Shown one piece after another: positions 6,006 through 12,239 of a stretch of 12,239 nt of DNA (positions are counted from its first letter, which is position 1; each line of letters starts with the position of its first letter). Source of the stretch: JAHRVQ01 sp046290215 (lineage in GTDB: Bacteria; Pseudomonadota; Gammaproteobacteria; Pseudomonadales; Azotimanducaceae). The position numbers and the translations under genes were made by a program. Below the pieces are notes generated by a model. The model was not told where the DNA came from. It saw nothing but the letters and a program-made list of their open reading frames with translations, and ran no database searches. The stretch lies in NCBI GenBank assembly GCA_046290215.1, contig JBKAGC010000098.1, positions 1 to 12,239 of the forward strand. The letters are read 5' to 3'.

Positions 6006-8498
6006 TTAGAAGTCTTGCCACTCGTCATCATCGTCAACATGGGTGTCGTTACTGGTGTAACTTGACGGTGCACTTGATGTTGGGGTGTGCATAGTGGAGT
6101 TGCTTGCGGCAGGCGCGGCAATCATGCTGGAAGACTCGCCGGTATTGAAGAATTCCATCATTTTCGCCAGGCCCACGGCCCGGTCAGAGACGGCTTCACT
6201 GGAGGCAGATGCCTCTTCCACCAGGGCAGCATTTTGCTGGGTCATTTCGTCCATTTGCGCCACAGCGGTATTCACCTGCTCAATACCAGAAGTTTGCTCT
6301 TCGGCGCCCGCGGAAATGTCGGCAATCATGCTGCTCACTTTCACGACCGCTTCTTCGATGTCAGCCAGCGTCTTACCGCTTTCGTTAACCAGATTAGAGC
6401 CCTCGGAAACCTTGGATTCACTGTTGCGGATCAGATCTTTAATTTCTTTTGAGGCGTCTGCACTGCGTTGCGCCAGGTTACGAACTTCACCGGCTACTAC
6501 CGCAAAGCCGCGACCTTGTTCGCCAGCGCGGGCGGCTTCAACCGCAGCGTTCAGCGCTAACAAATTGGTTTGGAAGGCGATTTCTTCAATGACGCCAATG
6601 ATGTCAGCGATCTCTTTCGACGAGGTGTTGATTTCTTCCATGGCATTGATAGCACGCTGCACTACCGTGCCGCCGTCTGTAGCTTTGCTCTTAGCAATTT
6701 GCGCCAGGTCATTGGCATTGCGTGAATTCTCTGCACCCTGTTTGACGACACTAGTCATCTCTTCCATAGAAGATGCGGTTTCCTCTAGTGACGAGGCTTG
6801 CTCTTCAGTGCGTTTGCTTAAGTCAGCATTACCCGTGGCGATTTCAGCAGCACCACTGCTTAAGGTCACCGAGGCGGCACGAATTTCTGAAATGACCTCT
6901 TTAAGTTTTTCGATGGTGCTGTTGGTGCTGTCTTTCAATGAGCCAAAGATGCCCTGGTAATCTGCTTCGATTTTGTTGGTAAGGTCACCATTGGCCATGG
7001 AGTTGATGACGCGCAAGACATCGGTTAAGCCGGTGTTTGCTGTATCTGTTAGCGAGTTCAGACCATTGGTCAGGTTGAGAAAGAATCCCTCTTTGTCATC
7101 CTGTGGTAACTGAATGGTGAAATCACCCTGGTTTGCGGCGTCCACCAGATGATTAATTTCTTTCTCAATCGCTACCTCGGCAGTGCGGTCTACCCACTCA
7201 ACCACAGTGCCCAGTCGTTCACCGTCGACCTCGACGGAGTTGGCGACGATGGTCATGGTGCGACCACCAATCTTTAATTCTGATTTAAACGTGCCCTGCA
7301 GGCTGTTTACCAGGCCGCGCTGGTGAGCAGGGTTCTTATGGAATAGATCAATATTGGTACCAATCAAGTGGTTGGCATCGAAGCCTGGTAGGTCTTTGCG
7401 AATATCTGCCTCGGCATTTTTCATCACCGTACTGGCAGAATTGTTGAGGTAGATAATGTTGAAGTCAGGGTCAGCAATCATGGTGGCCGTACCGACGTTA
7501 TCAAGAGCCTGGCGGACTCGCGCGTTTTCGGCAGCAACGCGTCGCTCTTCTCGTTCTGCAGCAAGAGCGTCGGTTTTATCTTCCCACTCAATGATGGTCC
7601 CGATCCGGTTGCCGTCTGCGTCAACCCAGGGTGTGGCAATTAAGCCAAAGGTCAGTTCGTCTACTTCAATGTTGGTTTTGTAGACATCGCTCAGCGCTTT
7701 TAGCATATCCCGTTGGTGAGATGGGTTCTTGTGGAAACCATCAACGTTGGTACCCACGAGTTTGCTTGAGTCAAATTTGGGTAAGGCGCGGCGGAGTTCA
7801 GCTTCACGGCTGCGTAACATCTCACCGGCGGACTGGTTCACATAAACAATATTGAGGTCGTTATCTGCCATCATGACCGAGGCCTGACAAACATCGAGCG
7901 CCTGGGCTAATCTGGCTTGCTCAGCAGCAAGGCGTTGTTGGTCTTTTAGTTCAGTAATGTCGGAAGCATATTTGACCACCTTAAACGGATTGCCCTCGGC
8001 ATCCTTAATTGGGTTGTAGGTGGCAGATATCCAGACTTGTTTATTGTCTTTGCCAAAACGTTCGAATTCACCAGCGCAAAATTGACCCTGGGCCAGTTCG
8101 CGCCAAAAGTTTTGATACTCACTGCTTCTTGAGTACTCATCAGACACAAACATGCGGTGGTGCTTGCCTTGAATCTCATCAAGCCGATAGCCCACGGTAT
8201 TTAAAAAGTTATCGTTTGCTGTGATGATCGTGCCGTCGAGTTCAAACTCGATGACCGCTTGTGAGTTGCCAATAGCTTGTACCTGGCCAACTACATCGGT
8301 GTAATGCTGCTCATCAATTTGCCGCGGTTCGACTCGGCTAATGGCTAGCCAGGCAGAAACAGCCGTGGTAATCGCAGCGATTCCGGCAAGCCAGGGCAAT
8401 GTCAGGCCAATACTTGACCCAATCAATAGAAGGAACACGCCGCTGGTGGGTACTCCTGCCAGAAGAAGTGAATACTGCTTGTTTGAGAGGCGATCCAT
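6006..8498 (-). CDS. Methyl-accepting chemotaxis protein with three PAS domains and a C-terminal tether
   Basis: The 830-residue receptor starts with two closely spaced membrane helices (about 10-28 and 34-53) and no periplasmic sensor domain. PAS1 (about 76-185) resembles BdlA- and Aer-type PAS domains, with NPIKDAEGNPFKVVKYASDIT. PAS2 (196-310) and PAS3 (326-440) are near copies sharing FHKNPxHQR. A HAMP-like connector with NSMANGDLTNKI follows (about 442-535). The signalling domain spans about 545-785, with the conserved tip EEIAFQTNLLALNAAVEAAR (638-657). A flexible Ser/Thr-rich and Asp-rich linker leads to the last five residues EWQDF, which fit the xWxxF pentapeptide that binds CheR and CheB. 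It should control CheA/CheW in response to a cytoplasmic redox or ligand cue (inferred). GGGAG before the ATG at 8498 decides the start, and a promoter lies 71 bases upstream. No che genes are in the window. Confidence 0.93.
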   Translation of the reverse strand: MDRLSNKQYSLLLAGVPTSGVFLLLIGSSIGLTLPWLAGIAAITTAVSAWLAISRVEPRQIDEQHYTDVVGQVQAIGNSQAVIEFELDGTIITANDNFLNTVGYRLDEIQGKHHRMFVSDEYSRSSEYQNFWRELAQGQFCAGEFERFGKDNKQVWISATYNPIKDAEGNPFKVVKYASDITELKDQQRLAAEQARLAQALDVCQASVMMADNDLNIVYVNQSAGEMLRSREAELRRALPKFDSSKLVGTNVDGFHKNPSHQRDMLKALSDVYKTNIEVDELTFGLIATPWVDADGNRIGTIIEWEDKTDALAAEREERRVAAENARVRQALDNVGTATMIADPDFNIIYLNNSASTVMKNAEADIRKDLPGFDANHLIGTNIDLFHKNPAHQRGLVNSLQGTFKSELKIGGRTMTIVANSVEVDGERLGTVVEWVDRTAEVAIEKEINHLVDAANQGDFTIQLPQDDKEGFFLNLTNGLNSLTDTANTGLTDVLRVINSMANGDLTNKIEADYQGIFGSLKDSTNSTIEKLKEVISEIRAASVTLSSGAAEIATGNADLSKRTEEQASSLEETASSMEEMTSVVKQGAENSRNANDLAQIAKSKATDGGTVVQRAINAMEEINTSSKEIADIIGVIEEIAFQTNLLALNAAVEAARAGEQGRGFAVVAGEVRNLAQRSADASKEIKDLIRNSESKVSEGSNLVNESGKTLADIEEAVVKVSSMIADISAGAEEQTSGIEQVNTAVAQMDEMTQQNAALVEEASASSEAVSDRAVGLAKMMEFFNTGESSSMIAAPAASNSTMHTPTSSAPSSYTSNDTHVDDDDEWQDF
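7179..7913 (-). repeat. Tandem duplication of a PAS domain inside the chemotaxis receptor
   Basis: Residues 196-310 and 326-440 of the receptor align without large gaps. Shared landmarks in order are QALD, a MxAD strand, NxSA, the LPxFD stretch, GTN, FHKNPxHQR and a closing GTxxEWxDxT strand. About half the positions agree by eye. At DNA level the two copies have diverged, so the duplication is old. The copies are joined by a short charged helix. Confidence 0.85.
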
Positions 8499-8568
8499 AC
8501 TCTGCTCCCTTTGCTTGGATAGCTCGGTTCCAGTGACCCAATGGGAAAAAGTCCCGGGTGTTAAAAAA

Positions 8569-8596
8569 ACTATAGTTGAGAAATCTAGGCTGTGAA
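8569..8596 (-). promoter_or_regulatory. Candidate sigma-70 promoter of the chemotaxis receptor
   Basis: Read on the minus strand, TTCACA (8596-8591) and TATAGT (8574-8569) each match five of six consensus bases with a 16-base spacer. Transcription would begin near 8562, giving a leader of about 64 bases. The -10 lies within the ten-base palindrome AACTATAGTT (8568-8577). I did not find a FliA (sigma-28) flagellar promoter pattern here, although many chemotaxis receptors use one. Confidence 0.5.
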
Positions 8597-8711
8597 GAAA
8601 AACCAGCATTAATATTCTGTTTGATCTCAAATTGGTGGTTTTTAGTCTGGAATTGATCTCCTCCGTGCCGAATGATTCACTGTAAGCCTGAATATCGAGT
8701 AACCAGCCTGC

Positions 8712-9992
8712 ATGAGTGAAAGTGAGTTAGAGGTCGAGGCAGTAGCGGCAAAGAGTCCGTGGCGGCGGACCTTTATGGCCTTTGCTGATTCCAACTTCCG
8801 TTGGTTCTTCGCCTCGTTGCTGGGCAGCATGGCATCCATGAACATTCAGATGTTCATTCGCGGTTGGTTAGTATTCGAACTGACAGGCTCTTATGAAAAG
8901 CTCGGCTGGATGACCGCGGCAGGTGGCATTGTGGGTCTAGTGGCGGCCCCATTTGGTGGCGTTGTGGCGGATCGTATCCGGCAAAAAAAGCATGTAATAC
9001 AAACTGCGCAACTGGGCAACGCGACCATTGCTGGCACGGTAGGGGTTTTGATTGCCACGGGACAATTGCAGTTTATTCATCTGCTTATTGCCTCGGTGTT
9101 TCAAGGTTTGATGATGAATATCATGATGCCGGCGCGGCAGGCATTGACCAAAGATGTGGTGGGTTTGGAGCGGTTGACCAATGCCATTGCCTTAAACACC
9201 AGTGGTATGAATGCGTCGCGCTTGCTCCTGCCAGGTATCGCCGGTTTTATGGTGGCTGCCCTCGGCGGTGGTAATGGCAACATAGAGCCTGCCAAGTGGG
9301 TCTACTTCTTGATGACAGGTTTGTATTTCTCGTCTGTGCTATTGCTGTTTAAGGTCAAGGTGTTGGACCGGGTGCAATCAGCAGAAACTGCAGAGGTAGG
9401 CATTTTAGATGACCTGCTTAGCGGTTTTCGTTATGTACTGCGCACGCCAACCATTTTGATGCTGCTCTTGTGTAATTTCCTGATGGTGTTTTTTAGTCTC
9501 ACCTACTTCATGTTGCTTCCTGGTTTTGCCAAGCAAGTCTTAAACGCCGGTCCGGACCAGTTGGGTTTACTAATATCTATTTCGGGTCTGGGTTCCCTTG
9601 CAGGTTCACTGCTGGTTGCATCCATGGCCAATCAGCGGCGAGCAAGATATCTCCTATCTGGCGCGCTGGTGCTGGGTGTCGCTTTACTGGGTTTTGCCTC
9701 GTCAACCAACTACTGGCTGAGCGTGGTGTTTTTATCGTTCGTTGGTTTAGGCCAGGCGGCTCGCATGTCCCTATCAAATGTGCTGATCCAGAGCTATGTG
9801 GATGACGTGTACCGTGGCCGGGTCATGAGTATTTATATGCTCGAGATGTCGGTACTTTCGGTGGCCATTTATCCCATCAGCGTGCTGGCTGATGTGATTG
9901 GACCGCAGCTTACAGTGGGCGGCTCGGCGCTGTTACTTATCATTTTAGTACTGGTGTTGTTTGCCTACCCCAGATACCGTGATCTAGACTGA
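8712..9992 (+). CDS. MFS transporter, EntS/MFS_3-like exporter
   Basis: The 426-residue product has about twelve hydrophobic segments. The opening reads DSNFRWFFASLLGS, then IRGWLVFELTGS (49-60), the typical start of EntS-like major facilitator exporters. The motif-A loop between helices 2 and 3 is GGVVADRIRQKK (82-93). A conserved RGRVMSIYML block precedes the last helices. Relatives export siderophores or drugs by proton antiport in the inner membrane; the substrate here is unknown and no siderophore genes are nearby. The first 20 residues are acidic and likely cytoplasmic. The ATG at 8712 lacks a clear ribosome binding site, and an in-frame ATG at 8775 would still keep every membrane helix, so the start is uncertain. 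The gene is divergent from the chemotaxis receptor, and the response regulator gene follows on the same strand. Confidence 0.9.
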   Translation: MSESELEVEAVAAKSPWRRTFMAFADSNFRWFFASLLGSMASMNIQMFIRGWLVFELTGSYEKLGWMTAAGGIVGLVAAPFGGVVADRIRQKKHVIQTAQLGNATIAGTVGVLIATGQLQFIHLLIASVFQGLMMNIMMPARQALTKDVVGLERLTNAIALNTSGMNASRLLLPGIAGFMVAALGGGNGNIEPAKWVYFLMTGLYFSSVLLLFKVKVLDRVQSAETAEVGILDDLLSGFRYVLRTPTILMLLLCNFLMVFFSLTYFMLLPGFAKQVLNAGPDQLGLLISISGLGSLAGSLLVASMANQRRARYLLSGALVLGVALLGFASSTNYWLSVVFLSFVGLGQAARMSLSNVLIQSYVDDVYRGRVMSIYMLEMSVLSVAIYPISVLADVIGPQLTVGGSALLLIILVLVLFAYPRYRDLD

Positions 9993-10060
9993 CAGCGGCG
10001 TAGTTTTTCCGTTTGCGCCTAGGTATGCTTAACCGGTCAATGGATGAGGATGGCGATCCC

Positions 10061-10531
10061 GTGGACAAAGCAAAAGTGCTAGTGGTAGATGATCAGGAGA
10101 CTGTCATCAAAGTCATGGAGCGCATGTTAGGCGATACTTACGAGGTAATTGTCGCAAAATCTGGAGAGTCAGCGCTTGAAATGGCGCGCAATAAGCTGCC
10201 CGATTTGATCCTGCTGGATATGGTGATGCCTGAAATGAACGGCATTGAAGTGTGCCAGCGTCTTCGCAAAGATCCTCTGACCTCCGGTATTCCAGTCATA
10301 TTTGTCACGTCCATGGACGACCGACACAATGAGGAAACTGGCCTAAAAGCGGGTGCTGTGGATTATATTAGCAAGCCACCGACACCGGGGATTGTCCACG
10401 CCAGAGTAAAAGTACACCTCGAGAAGAATCGCCAGGCGAAGTTCATTCAGGCGGTCGCATCTGGCTATTACAGTAATCCAGAGCAGATTCGCAATCAGGC
10501 GAAAGCCTTGATGGCCAGCGCAGACGAGTAG
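10061..10531 (+). CDS. Stand-alone response regulator (CheY-like receiver domain)
   Basis: From GTG at 10061 the product is 156 residues: one receiver domain and a 35-residue tail. Acidic pocket residues are Asp10 and Asp11 in VVDDQ. The phosphoacceptor is Asp53 in LILLDMVMPEMNG. The switch threonine is Thr83, and the conserved lysine is Lys105 in YISKP. The sequence DPLTSGIPVIFVTSMDD and the GAVDYISKP...ARVKVHLE ending resemble receivers of RpfG or diguanylate cyclase type regulators, but no output domain follows. It would signal by protein contact. GAGGA at 10046-10050 favours the GTG start. In-frame ATG codons at 10040 and 10025 and a TTG at 10013 are alternatives with weaker sites. It follows the MFS gene by 68 bases and may share its transcript. 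No histidine kinase is in the window. Confidence 0.9.
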   Translation: MDKAKVLVVDDQETVIKVMERMLGDTYEVIVAKSGESALEMARNKLPDLILLDMVMPEMNGIEVCQRLRKDPLTSGIPVIFVTSMDDRHNEETGLKAGAVDYISKPPTPGIVHARVKVHLEKNRQAKFIQAVASGYYSNPEQIRNQAKALMASADE

Positions 10532-10577
10532 CACTCTCCGGCCTTGAAGAGAATTTGGGTCGAGCAGAGGTGGAATG

Positions 10578-10651
10578 TGGAGCGGGTGATGGGAATCGAA
10601 CCCACGTGACCAGCTTGGGAAGCTGGAGTTCTACCATTGAACTACACCCGC
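10578..10651 (-). tRNA. tRNA-Gly, anticodon CCC
   Basis: The minus strand folds as a complete 74-base cloverleaf. The acceptor GCGGGTG pairs perfectly with CACCCGC, and the D stem is GTTC/GAAC. The anticodon stem CCAGC/GCTGG closes the loop TTCCCAA, which gives anticodon CCC. The T stem GTGGG/CCCAT holds the loop TTCGATT and has one G-U pair. Discriminator T and an encoded CCA end the gene. It reads GGG codons and closely resembles Escherichia coli glyU. It converges on the response regulator gene. Confidence 0.97.
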
Positions 10652-10661
10652 GTAGGTGTCG

Positions 10662-10690
10662 ATATTAGCCCTTGCTGACCATGCCGTAAA
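10662..10690 (-). promoter_or_regulatory. Candidate sigma-70 promoter of the tRNA-Gly gene
   Basis: On the minus strand, TTTACG (10690-10685) and TAATAT (10667-10662) are separated by 17 bases. Each matches four of six consensus positions. The start point would fall near 10655, only a few bases before the mature tRNA 5' end, so the leader trimmed by RNase P would be very short. Confidence 0.4.
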
Positions 10691-10760
10691 CGCCTCCTCG
10701 TGCGTTGAAAATAGCCTCGTTTCGCGCCAAAGTGTTGGATCTGGAAAGAGGGGGAAAGCC

Positions 10761-12239
10761 ATGCAACAAGAATACGACTTAATTATCCGTGGTGGCCTGG
10801 TATTCGATGGCGCTGGAAATCTGCCGGTTGAACAAGATGTGGCGGTTCTCGATGGCATCATTGCTAAAATCGCCAGCAACATCCCTGGCAGCGCCGCCCG
10901 CGAAATAGATGCTAGCGGGCAAATCGTCACGCCAGGTTTTGTGGATGTACACACGCACTATGACGGCCAGGCGACCTGGGATTCCCATCTAAAACCCTCT
11001 TCTAGCCTGGGGACTACGACAGTTGTCATGGGTAATTGTGGGGTCGGCTTCGCACCTTGTCGCCGTGAAGATCGTGACGTTTTGATCAAGCTCATGGAAG
11101 GGGTTGAAGAAATTCCAGAGACGGCGATGAATGAGGGCTTGCCCTGGACCTGGGAATCTTTTGCGGATTATCTCAACGCAGTAGATTCACTGCCCCATGA
11201 TATTGATGTGGCGGCACTTGTTCCCCATGGTCCGCTGCGAGTGTTTGTCATGGGTGAGCGAGGGGTTAATCGCGAGGCGGCAACGCCTGAAGATATTGAA
11301 CAAATGCAGGCATTGTTAAAAGAATGTATTGCTGCTGGTGCAGTGGGGTTTTCCACGTCGAGAACCCTCGTCCATCGCAGTAGTTCCGGTGAATTGGTGC
11401 CGACCTATAAGGCTGCGACCGATGAGCTAAAGCAACTAGGTGAAATGCTGTCCGGCGAAGCAGGGCACGTGTTTCAGTTTATTTCTGATTGGGATGACCC
11501 GCGGGATGAATTTGAAATTCTCCGCCACACCAGTGAAAAAACTGGCGCCAAAGGCACCTTCACGTTGTTGTACATGGATCAGCAGCCAGAACTGTGGCGC
11601 CAGCAGTTAGCCATGGTGGAAGAAGCCCAGGCGGCGGGTTTAGATATCCGCGGTCAGGTATTGTCGCGCCCCCTTGGTATGTTGATGGGGCACCCGGCGT
11701 CTATGAGTCCGTTTTATCGGCGCCCCACCTATCTGGCGCTAGAAGACTTGCCAGAGACAGAGCGCCTGGTCCGACTGCGGGATCCGATGGTCAAAGCAAA
11801 AATCCTCAGTGAGGAGAATGACAACCCGCATATCTTCGTGAAAATTTTTAACTCTCAGTTCGATAAGATGTATCCGCTCCATGAACCTATCGAATATTTG
11901 CCGAAGCCTGAAGAAACTGTGGCAGCCCTTGCCGAGGCGGAAGGTCTCCATCCAGAAGAGTGGTTGTACGATTACCTCCTGGGCAACGATGGCCGCAACC
12001 TGATTTATATTCCAGCCGCGAACTTCGCAGAAGATGTCATCCCCGAACTGTTAACTCACCCCTACACGGTCAGTGCGCTGGGTGATGGCGGTGCCCATGT
12101 GGGCTCTATTTGTGACACCAGTGCCAACCTTTACGTGTTAACCCGCTGGGTAAAAGACCAGAAGCGCCTGGAGTTAGCAGAGGCAATTAGGCTCTTGACC
12201 AGCCAACCTGCTGAGCTTTATTCCCTAAAAGATCGTGTC
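10761..12239 (+). CDS. N-acyl-D-amino-acid deacylase-like amidohydrolase, 3' end missing
   Basis: The reading frame stays open for 493 codons to the right edge. Relatives have roughly 570 residues, so the last part is missing. The N terminus YDLIIRGGLVFDGAGN is the usual beta-strand start of metal-dependent amidohydrolases. HTHYDGQ (64-70) supplies the first metal ligands His64 and His66. VMGNCGVGFAPC (89-100) carries Cys93 at the place of the zinc-bridging cysteine of D-aminoacylases. GDGGAHVG (441-448) provides Asp442, the likely catalytic aspartate. COG3653 members cleave N-acyl-D-amino acids or related amides, and many marine homologues have no tested substrate. AGAGGGGG just before the ATG at 10761 is a strong ribosome binding site. 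No signal peptide is visible, so a cytoplasmic location is inferred. It is divergent from the tRNA gene. Confidence 0.9.
   Translation, partial: MQQEYDLIIRGGLVFDGAGNLPVEQDVAVLDGIIAKIASNIPGSAAREIDASGQIVTPGFVDVHTHYDGQATWDSHLKPSSSLGTTTVVMGNCGVGFAPCRREDRDVLIKLMEGVEEIPETAMNEGLPWTWESFADYLNAVDSLPHDIDVAALVPHGPLRVFVMGERGVNREAATPEDIEQMQALLKECIAAGAVGFSTSRTLVHRSSSGELVPTYKAATDELKQLGEMLSGEAGHVFQFISDWDDPRDEFEILRHTSEKTGAKGTFTLLYMDQQPELWRQQLAMVEEAQAAGLDIRGQVLSRPLGMLMGHPASMSPFYRRPTYLALEDLPETERLVRLRDPMVKAKILSEENDNPHIFVKIFNSQFDKMYPLHEPIEYLPKPEETVAALAEAEGLHPEEWLYDYLLGNDGRNLIYIPAANFAEDVIPELLTHPYTVSALGDGGAHVGSICDTSANLYVLTRWVKDQKRLELAEAIRLLTSQPAELYSLKDRV

Noticed and set aside
6085..6960. A 291-codon plus-strand open frame opposite the chemotaxis receptor
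   Set aside because: It is the antisense shadow of the alanine- and serine-rich signalling domain. The minus strand encodes unmistakable receptor motifs, and the plus-strand product matches nothing I recognise.
8499..8630. A 44-residue hydrophobic N-terminal extension of the chemotaxis receptor
   Set aside because: The proposed promoter lies within this stretch, and the GGGAG site points to the ATG at 8498.
8499..8711. A flagellar sigma-28 promoter for the chemotaxis receptor
   Set aside because: I found no TAAAGTTT-N11-GCCGATAA-like pattern on the minus strand. A sigma-70-like pair fits better.
1..12239. A mobile element, defence island or new multi-gene system
   Set aside because: There is no transposase, integrase, phage, toxin-antitoxin or CRISPR signature, and nearly all of the sequence is accounted for by recognisable chromosomal gene families. 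The tRNA-Gly is intact, and I saw no duplicated tRNA 3' end that would mark an integrated element.

Overview
The window looks like ordinary chromosome from a gammaproteobacterium, probably a marine or other aquatic heterotroph. Three things point that way: a tRNA-Gly(CCC) with an encoded CCA tail that closely resembles the Escherichia coli glyU form, a gene mix of acyl-CoA dehydrogenases, an alkylsulfatase-like hydrolase, a PAS-type chemotaxis receptor and several single-gene transporters, and a moderate GC content. The family placement is an inference from gene style. I saw no transposase, integrase, phage gene, CRISPR array or other sign of a mobile region.

Layout. At the left edge, on the minus strand, is the N-terminal third of a linear alkylsulfatase of the metallo-beta-lactamase fold (1-660). 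A promoter region containing an 8-bp inverted repeat separates it from a divergent AEC-family (auxin efflux carrier type) permease (764-1705). That permease ends tail to tail with a minus-strand acyl-CoA dehydrogenase, and the two genes share the palindrome CTAG as their stop codons. The minus-strand block 4368-1702 reads DUF1992 small protein, then a catalytic-type acyl-CoA dehydrogenase, then a second acyl-CoA dehydrogenase homologue that has lost the catalytic and flavin-binding motifs. The last two are 13 bp apart and look like the two subunits of one heteromeric enzyme. A Prx5-type peroxiredoxin (4479-4958) is divergent from this block. It is followed by a long hairpin and a textbook rho-independent terminator. 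Then comes a DMT/EamA transporter (5104-5997).

The second half holds a large minus-strand methyl-accepting chemotaxis protein (6006-8498) with three cytoplasmic PAS domains and a C-terminal EWQDF tail. Divergent from it are an MFS exporter (8712-9992) and then a stand-alone receiver-domain response regulator (10061-10531). A minus-strand tRNA-Gly(CCC) and the start of a plus-strand N-acyl-D-amino-acid deacylase-like amidohydrolase (10761 to the right edge, incomplete) complete the window.

How the genes fit together. There is no single pathway. The acyl-CoA dehydrogenase pair is the clearest functional unit and would catalyse one alpha,beta-desaturation of a CoA thioester, possibly a bulky one such as a steroid side chain. 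The chemotaxis receptor may act with CheR/CheB through its tail. The remaining genes are single housekeeping or accessory functions. I did not find a convincing undescribed system. The items most worth a second look are the split-function dehydrogenase pair, the receptor's duplicated PAS module and tail, the hairpin after the peroxiredoxin gene, and the inverted repeat upstream of the sulfatase. No gene-free stretch exceeds about 215 bases.
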